NCBI GenBank assembly: GCA_964498785.1
Contig: CAZCJL010000217.1
Coordinates: 1 to 6,025 of the forward strand
Direction: 5' to 3'
Origin: Mariaggregatimicrobium sp964498785
Lineage (GTDB): Bacteria; Zhuqueibacterota; Zhuqueibacteria; Thermofontimicrobiales; Thiofontviventaceae
Length of the DNA stretch: 6,025 nucleotides
The stretch's first letter is position 1. The number at the start of each line of letters is the position of its first letter. A model generated the notes under the pieces. That model saw only the letters and a list, made by a program, of their open reading frames with translations, ran no database searches and was not told the DNA's origin. Positions 5,374 to 6,025 of the stretch are shown piece after piece. Position numbers and translations under genes: made by a program.

Positions 5374-5678
5374 CTTCAATGGTGTGTCCTTATTCTCAAC
5401 ACCGCTTTTTACCTGCCTGATTGCGCCTAACCCGCTTGTTGACTGAGCGGAGTTCGATTAGTTTAAGGCGCTGAAGGAGTTGCTGCACAAGACGATTAGA
5501 CACCACAAATACTTGATACGATGAGTCGAATATCAGTATTAAAGAAGAGCCACTTGAAACTTGTTCGTTATACCATATATTAGAATAATCTAATGATAAA
5601 TTGAATATTTGAACTTAATCTTCTTTTCGTTTGTTATTATTCTGCATAAATTAAAAATGTATTTTCTTTGATCAAGGT
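5374..5678. other. Gap without a supported gene, between RHH gene and PIN remnant
   Basis: All frames are broken by stops. An ATG at 5521 opens only 20 codons without a ribosome binding site. The stretch holds a structured GC-richer block (5423-5471, described separately) and an AT-rich 6-bp inverted repeat ATTAGA/TCTAAT (5579-5584 and 5589-5594). Nothing else is recognised. Confidence 0.5.
5423..5471. repeat. Imperfect bipartite palindrome, vaguely attC-like
   Basis: GCGCCT (5423-5428) pairs with AGGCGC (5466-5471), and inside it CCGCT (5432-5436) pairs with AGCGG (5446-5450). GCCTAAC (5425-5431) fits the R'' consensus RYYYAAC of integron recombination sites and follows a small antitoxin-like gene, as in gene cassettes. 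The 3' side (GTTTAAGGC) does not fit GTTRRRY, and the span is shorter than usual attC sites, so an identity as attC is doubtful. Confidence 0.3.
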
Positions 5679-5999
5679 TTACCACATTGCTCTTCCATGA
5701 TTATTCAAAATATTTTGATCTTTTGTTATGAGAATATTATGATTTACATCTGCTTTAGCAACAATAATACGATCAAACGGATCACGAGTCCAGGAATAAT
5801 CTAATACACCACTTATTATTGTATAAAATTTTTTATCACAGATTTTAAGTCCAATTCTATCTGATAGATCAGACACAATTAGTTTAGCCTCATCAGTGGT
5901 ACGTTGAATTTCTAATGAATATTATAATTCCAAGTATACTACTGGTGAAATAAGGACTTCATTATTATTTATTGTATCTTCTCAATATTTTATGGTAGA
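5679..5999 (-). pseudogene. Broken PIN-domain (VapC-like) toxin gene
   Basis: The minus strand encodes the C-terminal half of a PIN-domain ribonuclease toxin. SDRIGLKICD is followed by SWTRDPFDRIIVAKA, with the acidic D-P-F-D catalytic segment, then LITKDQNI with the last acidic residue, and the family-typical terminal RAMW. From the GTG at 5876 only 65 residues are open. Continuing upstream in the same frame gives KLIVS preceded by EIQRTTDEA, then TAA at 5922-5924, then NNNEVLISPVVYLEL and a TGA at 5982-5984. LISPVVYLEL-x-YSLEI is the expected preceding part (family: SPMVRLELQYLYEIGR), so the TAA sits exactly where Gln is usual: a CAA-to-TAA nonsense change. The N-terminal catalytic Asp region is not recognisable before the window edge. 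The gene is therefore disrupted and probably inactive, or it restarts as a fragment. Any cognate antitoxin would lie beyond the right edge. Confidence 0.75.
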
Positions 6000-6025
6000 T
6001 ATGGGCGCTTGCCGCTATGTCGTAT

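Noticed and set aside
892..6023. CGCTATGTCGT occurs at 892-902 and again at 6013-6023 near the right edge.
   Set aside because: In a 6-kb window several exact 11-base matches are expected by chance, and the flanks do not agree, so a shared dispersed repeat is not supported.
1..6025. Search for CRISPR arrays, tRNA or rRNA genes.
   Set aside because: No regularly spaced direct repeats were seen, and no tRNA cloverleaf or rRNA-like stretch was recognised by eye.

Overview
The window reads as a chromosomal piece of a Gram-negative-type bacterium that makes meso-diaminopimelate peptidoglycan. Its only confidently named genes are a MurE ligase with the DNPR (meso-DAP) motif and a D-amino-acid transaminase. 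Base composition is moderate to AT-rich. No taxonomic marker is present. The MurE N-terminus is unusual enough to suggest an uncultured or little-studied phylum, perhaps around Calditrichota/KSB1, but that is a guess.

Layout. Positions 1-517 hold no convincing gene: a possible C-terminal tail of a gene entering from the left, a compact palindrome, and what looks like decayed DNA. A small coiled-coil/membrane protein lies on the minus strand (518-769). Positions 770-1196 are a repeat island: a run of short hairpins, then a 131-bp element with perfect 16-bp terminal inverted repeats and a central double palindrome (997-1127), which looks like a MITE. Positions 1197-4957 are the functional core, all on the minus strand. 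In transcription order this is a small HExxH protein, murE, then a terminator and a fresh promoter, then a PHP-family phosphoesterase gene whose stop overlaps the start of the D-amino-acid transaminase gene (ATGA overlap). From about 4960 to the end the DNA is very AT-rich and holds toxin-antitoxin debris: an orphan ribbon-helix-helix protein on the plus strand and a PIN-domain (VapC-like) toxin remnant on the minus strand with two in-frame stops.

How the genes fit together. Dat interconverts D-Ala and D-Glu. D-Glu is the residue added by MurD, and MurE adds meso-DAP directly after it, so dat and murE belong to adjacent steps of peptidoglycan precursor synthesis. None of the usual dcw neighbours (murF, mraY, murD, ftsI) is visible around murE. 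The PHP protein and the HExxH protein have no assigned role, and their position suggests, without proving, a link to the cell wall.

The best leads are the atypical uridine-pocket region of MurE, the MITE with its nested palindrome, the related palindromes that act as murE terminator and as leader hairpin of the next transcript, the unassigned HExxH protein, and the PIN toxin broken by a simple nonsense change. I did not find evidence for a large, clearly novel multi-gene system.
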